A stretch of DNA of 64,000 nt from Stappia sp. WLB 29 (GTDB taxonomy: Bacteria > Pseudomonadota > Alphaproteobacteria > Rhizobiales > Stappiaceae). The DNA is taken from positions 62,001 to 126,000 of the forward strand of contig NZ_JALBGD010000006.1 of the NCBI RefSeq assembly GCF_023507705.1, written 5' to 3'. Under the pieces are notes generated by a model. The model searched no databases. It saw only the letters and a list, made by a program, of their open reading frames with translations, and was not told the origin of the DNA. Shown one piece after another: positions 48,058 through 56,364 of this stretch (position 1 is its first letter; the number at the start of each line of letters is the position of its first letter). A program made the translations under genes and the position numbers.

Positions 48058-48756
48058 ATGAACATCTGGTCTGCGATCAGTGCGGTGGCGGCGGCAATCG
48101 GCGCGGGCGGTGCCCAGATCGTCGACCGCATCGTGCAGTTCATCGTCTCCTCCGGCGACGGGCGGGGCGACCGTGCGGTGGTCTTCACCGTCGCCATGAT
48201 CGCGCTGTCGGCCAAGATGGCCAAGGCGGACGGCGTGGTGACCGGCGACGAGGAGATCGCCTTTCTCGACGTGTTCGACATCCCGGCCGGCGAGGAGCGC
48301 AACGTCGCGCGGCTGTTCAACCTGGCCAAGCAGGATGTGGCCGGCTACGAGACCTATGCGGAGCGGCTGGCGGCGCTGTTTCCCGACGATCCGGAAATCC
48401 GCGTGGACATCCTCGACGCGCTGTTCCACATCGCCAAGGCGGACGGCATCGTGCACGAATACGAGCTGGCCTACCTGGAACGCATCGCCGAGATCTTCGG
48501 GCTGGACGAGCGGGCCTTCAACCAGATCCTCGCCCGGCATGTGCGCAGCGAGGAGGACCCTTACCGGGTGCTGGGCGTCGCCGGAAGCGTGCCGGACGAG
48601 GAGATCAAGCGGCACTACCGCAAGCTTGTGGCGGAAACCCATCCGGACCGGCTGATCGCCCGCGGCGTGCCGGAGGAATTCGTGCGCATCGCCAACGACC
48701 GGCTGGCGGCGCTGAACGTCGCCTATGCCAAGATCGCGGCGGAGCGGGGGCTGTGA
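48058..48756 (+). CDS. TerB-DnaJ domain protein (DjlA-like)
   Basis: 232 residues. A TerB domain (about 40-160: AKMAKADGVVTGDEEIAFLD, then AKADGIVHEYELAYLERIAE) is followed by a C-terminal J domain with HPD at 195-197. The order and length are those of DjlA-type co-chaperones, although the N-terminal segment is only weakly hydrophobic. It would stimulate DnaK. It starts 15 bp after the SDR stop and precedes the LysE gene by 33 bp, so a four-gene run is likely. Confidence 0.88.
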   Translation: MNIWSAISAVAAAIGAGGAQIVDRIVQFIVSSGDGRGDRAVVFTVAMIALSAKMAKADGVVTGDEEIAFLDVFDIPAGEERNVARLFNLAKQDVAGYETYAERLAALFPDDPEIRVDILDALFHIAKADGIVHEYELAYLERIAEIFGLDERAFNQILARHVRSEEDPYRVLGVAGSVPDEEIKRHYRKLVAETHPDRLIARGVPEEFVRIANDRLAALNVAYAKIAAERGL

Positions 48757-48789
48757 CGGCGACGACACCACCATGAGGGAGGTACGGCA

Positions 48790-49416
48790 ATGATCGATAT
48801 GACGACGCTTGCGGCCTATGTGGCGATCGTCCTGGGGTTCGTCTTCATTCCCGGGCCGGCGACGCTGCTCACCGTGGCGCGGGCGACGACCTCGGGGACA
48901 CGGGTCGGCATCTCGACCGGAGCCGGCATCGCCGCCGGCGACCTGGTGCACACCGTGATGGCGGTGGTCGGCCTCTCGGCGATCATCGCAACGTCCGCCA
49001 TGCTGTTCTCGATCATCAAGTATCTGGGCGCGGCCTATCTGATCTATCTCGGCATCCGCGCTCTGTTCGAGCGGCCTTCCACCGACCTGTCCGCCGGGAC
49101 GCGGGCCATCGGCGCGGGGGCGGCGTTTCGCCAGGCGGTGCTGGCCGAAGTGCTGAACCCGAAGACGGCCCTGTTCTTCCTGGCGTTCCTGCCGCAATTC
49201 GTGAAACCGGAGAACGGATCGGCGGCGCTGCAGCTTCTCGCGCTGGGGGTCCTGTTCGTGCTGATCGGGCTGTTCAGCACCGTCGTGTTCGCGCTGGCCG
49301 CGGGCCGGCTCGGCAATTTCCTCCGCCGCAACCCCGTCGTCCTGAAGTGGCAGGGCAAGGTGGTCGGCGGCATCTACTGCGCGCTCGGGGTCAGGCTCGC
49401 CCTGCAGGACCGCTGA
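48790..49416 (+). CDS. LysE/RhtB-family amino-acid exporter
   Basis: 208 residues, five or six membrane segments. The N-terminal motif FVFIPGPATLLTVARATTSG and the internal VLAEVLNPKTALFFLAFLPQ are hallmarks of the RhtB/LysE group, which export neutral or basic amino acids or their analogues. ATG 48790 follows GGGAGGTACGGC. It precedes the amidase gene by 22 bp. Confidence 0.88.
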   Translation: MIDMTTLAAYVAIVLGFVFIPGPATLLTVARATTSGTRVGISTGAGIAAGDLVHTVMAVVGLSAIIATSAMLFSIIKYLGAAYLIYLGIRALFERPSTDLSAGTRAIGAGAAFRQAVLAEVLNPKTALFFLAFLPQFVKPENGSAALQLLALGVLFVLIGLFSTVVFALAAGRLGNFLRRNPVVLKWQGKVVGGIYCALGVRLALQDR

Positions 49417-49438
49417 GAGCACCACGGAAAGACATGCG

Positions 49439-50194
49439 ATGGGCGTGAAGACGGATACCGGACTGCCGGCGCGGCTGCGGCCTTCGCCGAACCACAACGA
49501 GCGGGTTGGTCCGGTCAGCCTGCTGCTGCTGCACTATACCGGCATGACCAGCGGCGAGGAGGCCCTGCAGCGGCTGTGCGACCCGCGCGCCGAGGTGTCG
49601 GCGCATTACGTGGTCGACGAGGACGGGACGATCCTGCAGCTGGTGCCGGAGAGCCGGCGCGCCTGGCATGCGGGGCGCTCCTATTGGAAGGGCGAGCGGG
49701 ACGTCAACTCGCGCTCCATCGGCATCGAGATCGTCAATCCCGGCCACGAGAACGGCTACCGACCCTTTCCGGACGCGCAGGTGCGGTCCGTGATCGAACT
49801 GGCCCGCGACATCTGTACCCGGCACGGCATCGCGCCCCAGGACGTGTTGGGCCACTCGGACGTGGCGCCGGAGCGCAAGGAGGACCCGGGCGAGCTGTTT
49901 CCCTGGGACAGGCTGGCGCTGGCGGGCGTCGGCCTTCACGTCGTGCCGGAGCCGGTGTCTGGCGGGCGCTTCTTCCAGCAGGGCGACGGCGGGCAGCCTG
50001 TCGAGGCGCTGCAATCGATGCTGGCGCTCTACGGCTTCGAGATGCCGATCACCGGGGTCTTCGACGAGCGGACGCGGGCGGCGGTCGCCGCCTTCCAGCG
50101 TCACCACAGGCGCGAACGGGTCGACGGCATTGCCGACATGTCGACCATCGCCACGCTGCACCGGCTTTTGCAAAAGGTTCCGCAGCTCGGCTGA
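49439..50194 (+). CDS. N-acetylmuramoyl-L-alanine amidase with peptidoglycan-binding domain
   Basis: 251 residues. An Amidase_2 domain (Zn ligand H32 in LLLLHYTG; later RSIGIEIVNPG and LGHSDVAPERKEDPG) is followed by a PG_binding_1 domain (PVEALQSMLALYGFEMPITG, then VFDERTRAAVAAFQRHH). It cleaves the muramic acid-L-Ala bond. The domain pair resembles AmiD. No signal peptide is evident, so cytoplasmic recycling of anhydromuropeptides is a real option. Confidence 0.87.
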   Translation: MGVKTDTGLPARLRPSPNHNERVGPVSLLLLHYTGMTSGEEALQRLCDPRAEVSAHYVVDEDGTILQLVPESRRAWHAGRSYWKGERDVNSRSIGIEIVNPGHENGYRPFPDAQVRSVIELARDICTRHGIAPQDVLGHSDVAPERKEDPGELFPWDRLALAGVGLHVVPEPVSGGRFFQQGDGGQPVEALQSMLALYGFEMPITGVFDERTRAAVAAFQRHHRRERVDGIADMSTIATLHRLLQKVPQLG

Positions 50195-50431
50195 CGCTGC
50201 GTCCCGCGCCGATTGCTGCATCGCAACATCCGCAAATCGCTGCCATCTCCCGGCCATGTTTGCCGGGATGATGGCCTTGCTTTCGCCAATTACGACGTTT
50301 TCTGCACGTTTTTGCCATATTTTATCGATGTTTTTGTAATATTTCGTGATCGTGCGTGCCGGATTTCGGTCGTACCGTCCCGCCATACAGCCGGCCTCTC
50401 AACAACGACGAACAGTTTGAAGGTCGGGCAC

Positions 50432-50932
50432 ATGATCAACTTCAAGGCGCCGCGTCTCATCGGTGCGCTCCTCCTGGCACTTGCCGCAGGGGCATGCCAA
50501 ACGGCGACAGTCTCCACTACGACAGTCGATCCCAAGATCCTCGAGGCCGGGGCACGCGCCGAGAAATACAATGCGATGATCACTGCGGAAGCACGCAAGC
50601 ACGGCGTGCCGGTGGAACTCGCCCACGCCGTCGTGCGGGTGGAAAGCAACTACAACCCGCGGGCTCGCGGCCGGGCCGGCGAGATCGGCCTGATGCAGAT
50701 CAAGCCGCAGACGGCACGGGGCGTCGGCTTCCGCGGCAGCGCCAAGGCGCTCTACGATCCCAAGACCAACATCACCTACGGCATGAAGTACCTGGCGGGC
50801 GCCCACAAGCGCGCCGGCGGCGACCTGTGCGGTACGATCCTGCGCTACAATGCCGGCCACTTCGCCAAGCGCATGAACCCGGTGAGCCGTCGCTATTGCA
50901 GCAAGGTCAAGCTGCTCCTCGCCCGCGGCTGA
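50432..50932 (+). CDS. Lytic transglycosylase (SLT) lipoprotein
   Basis: 166 residues from ATG 50432. The lipobox LAAGAC places the lipid on C22. The SLT domain has catalytic Glu71 in VRVESNYNPRARG followed by GEIGLMQIKPQTA. It cuts the MurNAc-GlcNAc bond to 1,6-anhydro product. The AT-rich patch 50285-50350 upstream probably contains the promoter. Its last 26 bp overlap the convergent flavoprotein gene. Confidence 0.88.
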   Translation: MINFKAPRLIGALLLALAAGACQTATVSTTTVDPKILEAGARAEKYNAMITAEARKHGVPVELAHAVVRVESNYNPRARGRAGEIGLMQIKPQTARGVGFRGSAKALYDPKTNITYGMKYLAGAHKRAGGDLCGTILRYNAGHFAKRMNPVSRRYCSKVKLLLARG

Positions 50933-51665
50933 GGCCCGGTGAGGGGGTGGGCGCTCCCGCCGCCTCCAGGGCGCGCAACGAGCGCGGCCGCGGCACGTCG
51001 GGAGCGAGCCTTTCGTCGGGCGTGACGGCGGTGACGGTCTCGGCGAGCTCGACGACGCCGGCCCATACGGGCAGGGCATAATCCGCCTCGTCGTCGACCG
51101 GCGGTCCCTCGCGCCGCTTCATGGTGATGTGCTCGACATCGATGGCGAGCACTCCGGTGGCGGCGAGCTCCTTGTCGGTCATCGGCCGCACCTCGTCCCA
51201 GCGGCCGGGCAGCAGCCGGTCGGTGAGGGCGACCAGCGCGGCCTTGCGCTCCCGGTCGTCGACGACATGGCGGGCCGCGCCGTGCACCACCACCGAGCGG
51301 TAGTTCATCGAGTGGTGGAAGGCGGAGCGGGCGACGACGATGCCGTCCAGCAGCGTCACGGTGAGGCATACCGGCGCGCGGTCCTGCATCCCCTTTACGA
51401 TGCGCGTCGCCTTGGCGCCGTGGATGTAGAGCGTCCGCTCGATGCGGGCGTGCAGCATCGGGATGACCATCGGCCGGCCTTCGTCGATAAAGCCGACATG
51501 GGCGATGCGGGCGAGATCCAGCACTTCGAACGCGGCGGAGGGGGCAGCCACCTCGCGCTTGCCGACCCGCACCCTGGCATGACGGGGCAGGGAGGCGCGG
51601 CGGCTGCGCCGGGTCTCCGGCACGGAGACTGGGGTGGCGGTCTGGCGGGTCTCGGCATCGGTCAT
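50907..51665 (-). CDS. Pyridoxamine 5'-phosphate oxidase-like flavin-nucleotide-binding protein
   Basis: 252 residues. Split-barrel domain: LDLARIAHVGFIDEGRPMVI, then LYIHGAKATRIVKGMQDRAP and FHHSMNYRSVVVHGAARHVV. These are the FMN-binding segments of this family. The N-terminal 40 and C-terminal 50 residues are low complexity. It is divergent from the MocR regulator across 105 bp. Such pairs often regulate vitamin B6 or amino-acid genes, but the reaction here is not known. Confidence 0.82.
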   Translation of the reverse strand: MTDAETRQTATPVSVPETRRSRRASLPRHARVRVGKREVAAPSAAFEVLDLARIAHVGFIDEGRPMVIPMLHARIERTLYIHGAKATRIVKGMQDRAPVCLTVTLLDGIVVARSAFHHSMNYRSVVVHGAARHVVDDRERKAALVALTDRLLPGRWDEVRPMTDKELAATGVLAIDVEHITMKRREGPPVDDEADYALPVWAGVVELAETVTAVTPDERLAPDVPRPRSLRALEAAGAPTPSPGLSRGRGAA

Positions 51666-51723
51666 CGCTGGCAGTTCCCTACGTTTCGTCCCCTTTGCGT
51701 TGCTGCGAGGAATGTGCCATCAA

Positions 51724-51735
51724 ACTGGTTCCAGT
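51724..51735. promoter_or_regulatory. Candidate MocR operator
   Basis: ACTGGTTCCAGT consists of 5-bp inverted arms ACTGG/CCAGT around TT. It lies in the 105-bp spacer between the divergent flavoprotein and MocR genes. CTGG-containing half-sites are common for MocR/PdxR-type regulators. This is the only such palindrome I saw there. Confidence 0.45.
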
Positions 51736-51770
51736 GAAGATCCGCTTTCGGGATTTGTGAGGATCCAGTC

Positions 51771-53249
51771 ATGCTTGCCGGCCTCATCTCCATCGACCGT
51801 TCCTCGGCTGTGCCGCTGCCCGAGCAGGTCTATCGCGCCGTGCGCGCGGCCATCGGTGCGGGCCGGCTGGACGCGGGCGCGCGGCTGCCCTCCAGCCGGT
51901 CGCTGGCGGCCGCACTCGGCATCTCGCGCAACTCGGTGAACGCGGCCTATGAGCTGCTGGTGGCGGAGGGCATCGTCACGGTGCGCGGCGGCTCGGCGCC
52001 CAGGGTCGCAAACATCGCCCTGTGGGGCGAGGGCGAGACGCCGGCGATCGCGGCAAGGGCGGTGGCGCTGTCGGCGCGCGGACGGGCGATGAGCACCGAT
52101 CCCTGGTCGGCGACCGAACGCCGGCGCGGAGGCAAGCTGGAGCCGGGAACGCCGAGCCTCGACCGGTTCCCGGCCAACGAATGGGCGCGAACGCTGCGCC
52201 GCGCGGCCCGCCGACTGCGCGGCGACGTGCTGAGCTACGGCGAGACGCGCGGGCTTCCGGACTTGCGCCGGGAGCTCGCGGCCTATCTGGCGGCCGAACG
52301 CGGCGTCCGGGCGACGCCCGAACGCATCCTCGTCACCCCGTCGACCCAGGCGAGCCTCACCCTGCTGGCGAGCGCCCTGGCCGATCCGGGCGAGGCCGCA
52401 TGGCTGGAGGATCCCGGCTACCTGGGGGCCCGCGCGGCCTTCACCGCCGCGGGTCTCGACATCGTGCCGATGCCGGTCGACGAGGAGGGAGCGGACCCGC
52501 GCCTCGTCGCCGACCGGCGGCCGCCGCGGCTGATCTATGTCACCCCCTCGCACCAGTATCCCTATGGCACGCGCATGTCGCTGGCGCGCCGCGCGATGGT
52601 GCTGGATGCGGCGCGCGCCTGCGGCGGCGTGGTGCTGGAGGACGACTACGACAGCGAGTTCCTGTTTTCCGGGCGGCCGCTCGCGGCGATGCAGGGGCTC
52701 GGGGCGGAGGGCGAGGTGATCTATCTCGGCACCTTCTCCAAGAGCATGCTGCCGGGCCTGAGGGTCGCCTACATGGTGGTGCCGGACCATCTTGCCGGTC
52801 CGCTGGCGGTGGCGCAGCGGGTGTCGGGCATGCTCGCCAATGTGACGACGCAGGCAGCGCTCGCCGATTTCATCGCCTCGGGCCGGTATCGCGCGCATCT
52901 GCGGCGGGTGCAGGAGACCTGCGAGGCGCGGGGGCGGGGGCTGGCCGCCGCCCTGCGCCAGCGGCTCGGTGCGGCGGCCGACGTGCCGGACCCGGTCGGC
53001 GGCGTGCAGCTAGCGCTGAGGTTTACCGCTGCGGTCGACGATCTTGCGGTGGCGGCACAGGTCAATGCGGCCGGCTTCAGCGTTGCCGCGCTGTCGCCCT
53101 ACGGCATCGGTTGTCGCCCGTCCGGTCTCGTCATCGGTTTCGCCGGGGCGCAAGAGGGCGAGGCGGAAGCCTGTGCCGAGGCAGTGGCCGAGGCAGTGGC
53201 GGGGGCAGTGGCGGGGGCGGCGGCCGGCCCGACGAAGCGTCGCGCTTGA
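51771..53249 (+). CDS. MocR-type PLP-dependent transcriptional regulator
   Basis: 492 residues. An N-terminal GntR helix-turn-helix (LPSSRSLAAALGISRNSVNA) is joined to a class I aminotransferase-like domain. The PLP lysine lies in LGTFSKSMLPGLRVAYMV, and EDDYDSEFLFSG is the MocR signature. Such proteins usually regulate PLP, GABA or taurine genes and do not transaminate. The C-terminus after about residue 460 is an Ala/Val/Gly/Glu low-complexity tail, encoded by a short tandem repeat. Divergent partner: the flavoprotein gene. Confidence 0.87.
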   Translation: MLAGLISIDRSSAVPLPEQVYRAVRAAIGAGRLDAGARLPSSRSLAAALGISRNSVNAAYELLVAEGIVTVRGGSAPRVANIALWGEGETPAIAARAVALSARGRAMSTDPWSATERRRGGKLEPGTPSLDRFPANEWARTLRRAARRLRGDVLSYGETRGLPDLRRELAAYLAAERGVRATPERILVTPSTQASLTLLASALADPGEAAWLEDPGYLGARAAFTAAGLDIVPMPVDEEGADPRLVADRRPPRLIYVTPSHQYPYGTRMSLARRAMVLDAARACGGVVLEDDYDSEFLFSGRPLAAMQGLGAEGEVIYLGTFSKSMLPGLRVAYMVVPDHLAGPLAVAQRVSGMLANVTTQAALADFIASGRYRAHLRRVQETCEARGRGLAAALRQRLGAAADVPDPVGGVQLALRFTAAVDDLAVAAQVNAAGFSVAALSPYGIGCRPSGLVIGFAGAQEGEAEACAEAVAEAVAGAVAGAAAGPTKRRA

Positions 53250-53280
53250 CCGAAGGGCCTGCGACGCATACCAGTCGCGC

Positions 53281-53680
53281 GTCAGCCGGCTGGACGGCCG
53301 CTCCTGCAAGTGCGGAAACGCCGCAGGGGAGGAAAGTCCGGGCTCCACGGAAAAACGGTGCCGGGTAACGCCCGGCGGGGGCGACCCCAGGGAAAGTGCC
53401 ACAGAAAGCAAACCGCCGCGGTTGCGGCCGCGGTAAGGGTGAAAGGGTGGGGTAAGAGCCCACCGCGCGACCGGCAACGGAAGCGGCACGGTAAACCCCA
53501 CCGGGAGCAAAACCGAATAGGGGCGGCGCGGGTCCCGCAAGGGATCCGGCCCGTTTCCAGGCCAGCCGCCCGGGTTGGTTGCGCGAGGCGCCCGGCAACG
53601 GGCGTCCCAGATGAATGGCCGTCACGTGCGGCAGCGATGCCGCGCCATACAGAACCCGGCTTACAGGCCGGCTGACACTT
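53281..53680 (+). ncRNA. rnpB: RNase P RNA (bacterial A type)
   Basis: The terminal stem GTCAGCCGGC (53281-53290) pairs with GCCGGCTGAC (53667-53676). The universal 5' motif GAGGAAAGTCCGGGCTCC is at 53329-53346, and the 3' partner ACAGAACCCGGCTTACA at 53649-53665; they make the P4 core. ACAGAAAGCAAACCGCC and GGGTAAGAGCCCACCGC are typical inner segments. A T run (CACTTTTTCC) follows. About 396 nt, a normal size. It is the catalytic RNA of tRNA 5' processing, 32 bp past the MocR stop. Confidence 0.95.
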
Positions 53681-54300
53681 TTTCCTTTCCTGTTTCGATG
53701 ATCCGCCCGGCGCCAGCCGGGGCGCGAGGGCGCCCTCGGCAGGTGTTTTTTCGCCCCTGCCTCTGCCGGCGTCTTCCCGGGCACGCGAAGCGCGACCGGG
53801 GATCCATTGGCACCCTCGGCAGGCATGAAACGGGCGCGTATCGCCACCTCTACCGCTGTCACGCCTGCGCAGGCAGGCGTCCAGTATCCGCCGGAGCGGA
53901 TGGGTGCGCGAGAGCGGCCGCCTCCGGCCTTCCGGCGGCAGCGCAACGGCTTCGGTCGCGACCTTCCGTGGTTACTGGTTCCCGGTCTTCGGCTGCGCCG
54001 AAACCGGGACGACAGCCGAGGAGTGAGCTTCGCGTCGGAGTGGCTGTCCGCCTTTCCTCACGCCCCTGCTTCCCAGGCTGTCCTTCCCGCTCGAACCGAA
54101 GCCGCGAGCCGGGACCGGCGCCACGGACAAGCTGCGCCTGTGGGCAAGTCGTTGGAACCATTGCGCTTAGACCGCGAGGGCGGCGCGGAAGATCCCGAAT
54201 CTGCGGCGTTGCAGGATGCAAGCGGCCGGCAACTCAAAATTAAGCTTAACGGTGGATAACTGATCCCCGGTGTTTCGCCGCACCGGCCGGGAGGGGGCAG
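53681..54300. other. Hairpin-rich spacer between rnpB and the mraZ leader
   Basis: No gene is supported. It holds several stem-loops: ACGCCTGC/GCAGGCGT at 53861-53880, a bulged 13-bp stem at 53980-54009 (TCCCGGT...ACCGGGA), and GACAGCC/GGCTGTC at 54010-54048. The frame around the first encodes a peptide like the YWTPACAGVT fragments seen with alphaproteobacterial interspersed palindromes. The region therefore looks like accumulated repeat elements. Confidence 0.5.
53861..53880. repeat. Short interspersed palindromic repeat
   Basis: ACGCCTGC-GCAG-GCAGGCGT, an 8-bp perfect stem with a 4-nt loop. It is embedded in sequence reading TPACAGVT on the minus strand, the look of the dispersed intergenic palindromes common in this class. 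A single clear copy is present in the window. Confidence 0.5.
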
Positions 54301-54316
54301 AAACCATTGGATTCCG

Positions 54317-54356
54317 TTGACGCCCAGAAGGTCCCATGCTATCCCAGATTATCCCG
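54317..54356 (+). promoter_or_regulatory. mraZ promoter region with four MraZ-type boxes
   Basis: CCC triplets start at 54323, 54333, 54343 and 54353, each in an (N)CCC[A/G] context (GCCCA, TCCCA, TCCCA, TCCCG), that is TGGG-type boxes on the minus strand repeating every 10 bp. E. coli MraZ binds TGGG[A/G] direct repeats separated by 5 nt, the same period. They overlap a possible promoter, TTGACG (54317-54322) and TATCCC (54340-54345) with 17-bp spacing. Autoregulation of the dcw cluster is inferred. Confidence 0.7.
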
Positions 54357-54477
54357 TTTCGACAGACTGCAACGGGGCTCAAGCGGCTCACAATTCGACA
54401 GTGCGGGCCGACATGCGGTCGGGCCGTCGGCGTTGCGTTACGCATCGGCGTTTCCAGGGATCGGGGGTTAGGCGGTG

Positions 54478-54498
54478 GCCGGATGCGACGCATCCGGC
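54478..54498 (+). promoter_or_regulatory. Leader hairpin just before the mraZ start
   Basis: GCCGGATGC (54478-54486) and GCATCCGGC (54490-54498) form a perfect 9-bp stem with a GAC loop, ending 18 nt before the mraZ ATG. No T run follows. It could limit ribosome access or stabilise the message. Confidence 0.5.
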
Positions 54499-54516
54499 GA
54501 TGGGGCGAGAGAATCG

Positions 54517-54978
54517 ATGTCCGGCTTCGTGTCGCACTACACAAATCGACTCGACGCCAAGGGGCGGGTTTCCGTACCCGCTTCCTTTCGCCAGGCCCTG
54601 ACGCGCGACGGTTTCGAAGGCCTCTACTGCTTCCCTTCCCTGCACCAGATGGCGGTGGATGCCGGCGGTCACCAGCTCGTGGCGGAGATCGCCAAGCGGC
54701 TGGAGGGGCTCGACACCCTGACCGCGGACCACGACGCCCTGTCCACGGCGCTCTACGGCGCCAGCGAAACCCTGAAGATCGATGGAGACGGCCGCGTGAT
54801 GCTTTCCGACATGATCCGCGAACACGCGGGAGTGACGGACCAGGTCACCTTTGTCGGCCAGGGCTACAAGTTCCAGATCTGGGAGCCCGAGCGCTTCCGC
54901 GCCCACCGCGCGGACGCGATGAAGCGCGCCATGTCGGTGCTGTCCTCTCCCCGTGCGGGCGCGGGAGGCGGCCAATGA
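54517..54978 (+). CDS. mraZ: Transcriptional regulator MraZ
   Basis: 153 residues. Two SpoVT/AbrB-like halves, each with the D-x-K/D-G-R turn: [19 protein letters not shown] and [20 protein letters not shown]. It is the DNA-binding repressor of the division and cell-wall cluster in E. coli. The start is [13 protein letters not shown]; an in-frame upstream extension runs through the leader hairpin and is not used. Its TGA overlaps the rsmH ATG (ATGA). Confidence 0.93.
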   Translation: MSGFVSHYTNRLDAKGRVSVPASFRQALTRDGFEGLYCFPSLHQMAVDAGGHQLVAEIAKRLEGLDTLTADHDALSTALYGASETLKIDGDGRVMLSDMIREHAGVTDQVTFVGQGYKFQIWEPERFRAHRADAMKRAMSVLSSPRAGAGGGQ

Positions 54979-55994
54979 CGGCGCAGGCAAAGGACGAGGC
55001 GGCGCCCCGCCATGTTCCGGTTCTCCTGAAAGAGGTGATGGAGGCGCTCGGCGACGTGTCGGGCGCCACTGTCGTCGACGGCACGTTCGGTGCCGGCGGT
55101 TACACTTCGGCGCTGCTCGATGCGGGCGCGCAGGTGATCGCCATCGACCGGGATCCCAATGCGATCGCCGGCGGGCAGGCAATGGTCGCGAAAAGCGGCG
55201 GCCGCTTGATGCTCGTCGAGGGCCGGTTTTCCGCGCTCGATGCCCATGCGGCGGCCTCCGGCCATCCGCAGGTCGATGCGGTGGTGCTGGATCTCGGCGT
55301 CTCCTCCATGCAGCTCGACGAGGCCGAGCGGGGCTTTTCCTTCCGGTTCGACGGGCCGCTGGACATGCGCATGGAAGTGCGCGGGCTGTCGGCGGCGGAC
55401 GTCGTCAACACCATGCCCCAGCGCGAGCTGACCCGGCTGATCGGCATTCTGGGCGAGGAGCGGCGCGCGTCCGCCGTCTCGCGAGCCATCGCCGAGCGGC
55501 GCAAGGAGCGGCCGTTCGAGCGGACCGCGGACCTTGCCGCCGTGATCGAGAAGGTGGTCGGGCGCTCGTTCAAGGGCAAGCAGATCCATCCGGCGACGCG
55601 CACCTTCCAAGCGCTGCGGATCTATGTGAACCGCGAACTCGACGAGGTGGTCGATGCGCTGGCCGCGGCCGAGCGCACGCTGAAGCCGGGCGGCCGGCTG
55701 GTCGTCGTCACCTTCCACAGCCTGGAAGACCGGATCGTCAAGAAATTCGTCGCCGAGCGCAGCCGTACCCGCGCCGGCGGTTCCCGTCACATGCCGGACA
55801 TCGAGGTGCCGCCGGCGACCTTCGAACCCCTCCATCGCGGTGCGGTGGACCCGGGCGAGGAAGAGGTCGCCGCCAACCCGCGTGCGCGCTCCGCGAAGCT
55901 GCGCGCGGCCCGCCGTCTCGATGCCCCGGCACGCGAAGTCGACCCCCGCGAACTCGGCGCCCCGTCGGTCGCCGCGCCGGCCGGGGAGGAGTAA
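54975..55994 (+). CDS. rsmH: 16S rRNA (cytosine-1402-N4)-methyltransferase RsmH
   Basis: 339 residues. It methylates N4 of C1402 in the ribosomal decoding centre. Motifs: [31 protein letters not shown] (SAM site), [18 protein letters not shown] and [18 protein letters not shown] 54975 is coupled to the mraZ stop by a 4-base overlap. The C-terminus is extended by an Ala/Arg-rich stretch to APAGEE. Second gene of the dcw cluster. Confidence 0.95.
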   Translation: MTAQAKDEAAPRHVPVLLKEVMEALGDVSGATVVDGTFGAGGYTSALLDAGAQVIAIDRDPNAIAGGQAMVAKSGGRLMLVEGRFSALDAHAAASGHPQVDAVVLDLGVSSMQLDEAERGFSFRFDGPLDMRMEVRGLSAADVVNTMPQRELTRLIGILGEERRASAVSRAIAERRKERPFERTADLAAVIEKVVGRSFKGKQIHPATRTFQALRIYVNRELDEVVDALAAAERTLKPGGRLVVVTFHSLEDRIVKKFVAERSRTRAGGSRHMPDIEVPPATFEPLHRGAVDPGEEEVAANPRARSAKLRAARRLDAPAREVDPRELGAPSVAAPAGEE

Positions 55995-55998
55995 GCCC

Positions 55999-56355
55999 AT
56001 GAGCCGCTACACCAACGTCATTCTCGCCATCGGCGTCCTGGCCGCCGCCGCTGCCGTCTACGACATGAAGCACGATGCGGAACGCTCGGCCGAGCATGTC
56101 GCGGCGCTGCAGAGGCAGATCGAGGACGAGCGGGCGCAGCTGCAGATGCTGCGCGCCGAATGGAGCCTGCTCAACGACCCGAGCCGCCTGCAGCGGCTGG
56201 TCGACCGCTACAACGACCACCTCCAGCTGCAGCCGCTCTCGGTCGAACAGATCACCCGGATCGAGGATGTGCCGATCAAACCGGTGCAGCTCGAGCCTAT
56301 CGACAGCAACGTGACGCTCGGCGGTTTCGCCGGCGCGTCGCCGACGGTTCGATAG
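55999..56355 (+). CDS. ftsL: Cell-division protein FtsL
   Basis: 118 residues. One N-terminal membrane helix (VILAIGVLAAAAAVYDM) is followed by a coiled coil (AALQRQIEDERAQLQMLRAE) and then WSLLNDPSRLQRLVDRYNDH, the alphaproteobacterial FtsL signature. It works with FtsB and FtsQ to activate FtsWI in the divisome. A strong AGGAG precedes the ATG. It sits between rsmH and ftsI, which is the usual place. Confidence 0.9.
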   Translation: MSRYTNVILAIGVLAAAAAVYDMKHDAERSAEHVAALQRQIEDERAQLQMLRAEWSLLNDPSRLQRLVDRYNDHLQLQPLSVEQITRIEDVPIKPVQLEPIDSNVTLGGFAGASPTVR

Positions 56356-56364
56356 GGGGCAACA

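Noticed and set aside
53155-53240. Possible CRISPR-like array from the GGCAGTGGC repeats
   Set aside because: The units are short, contiguous, inside a coding frame and have no spacers.
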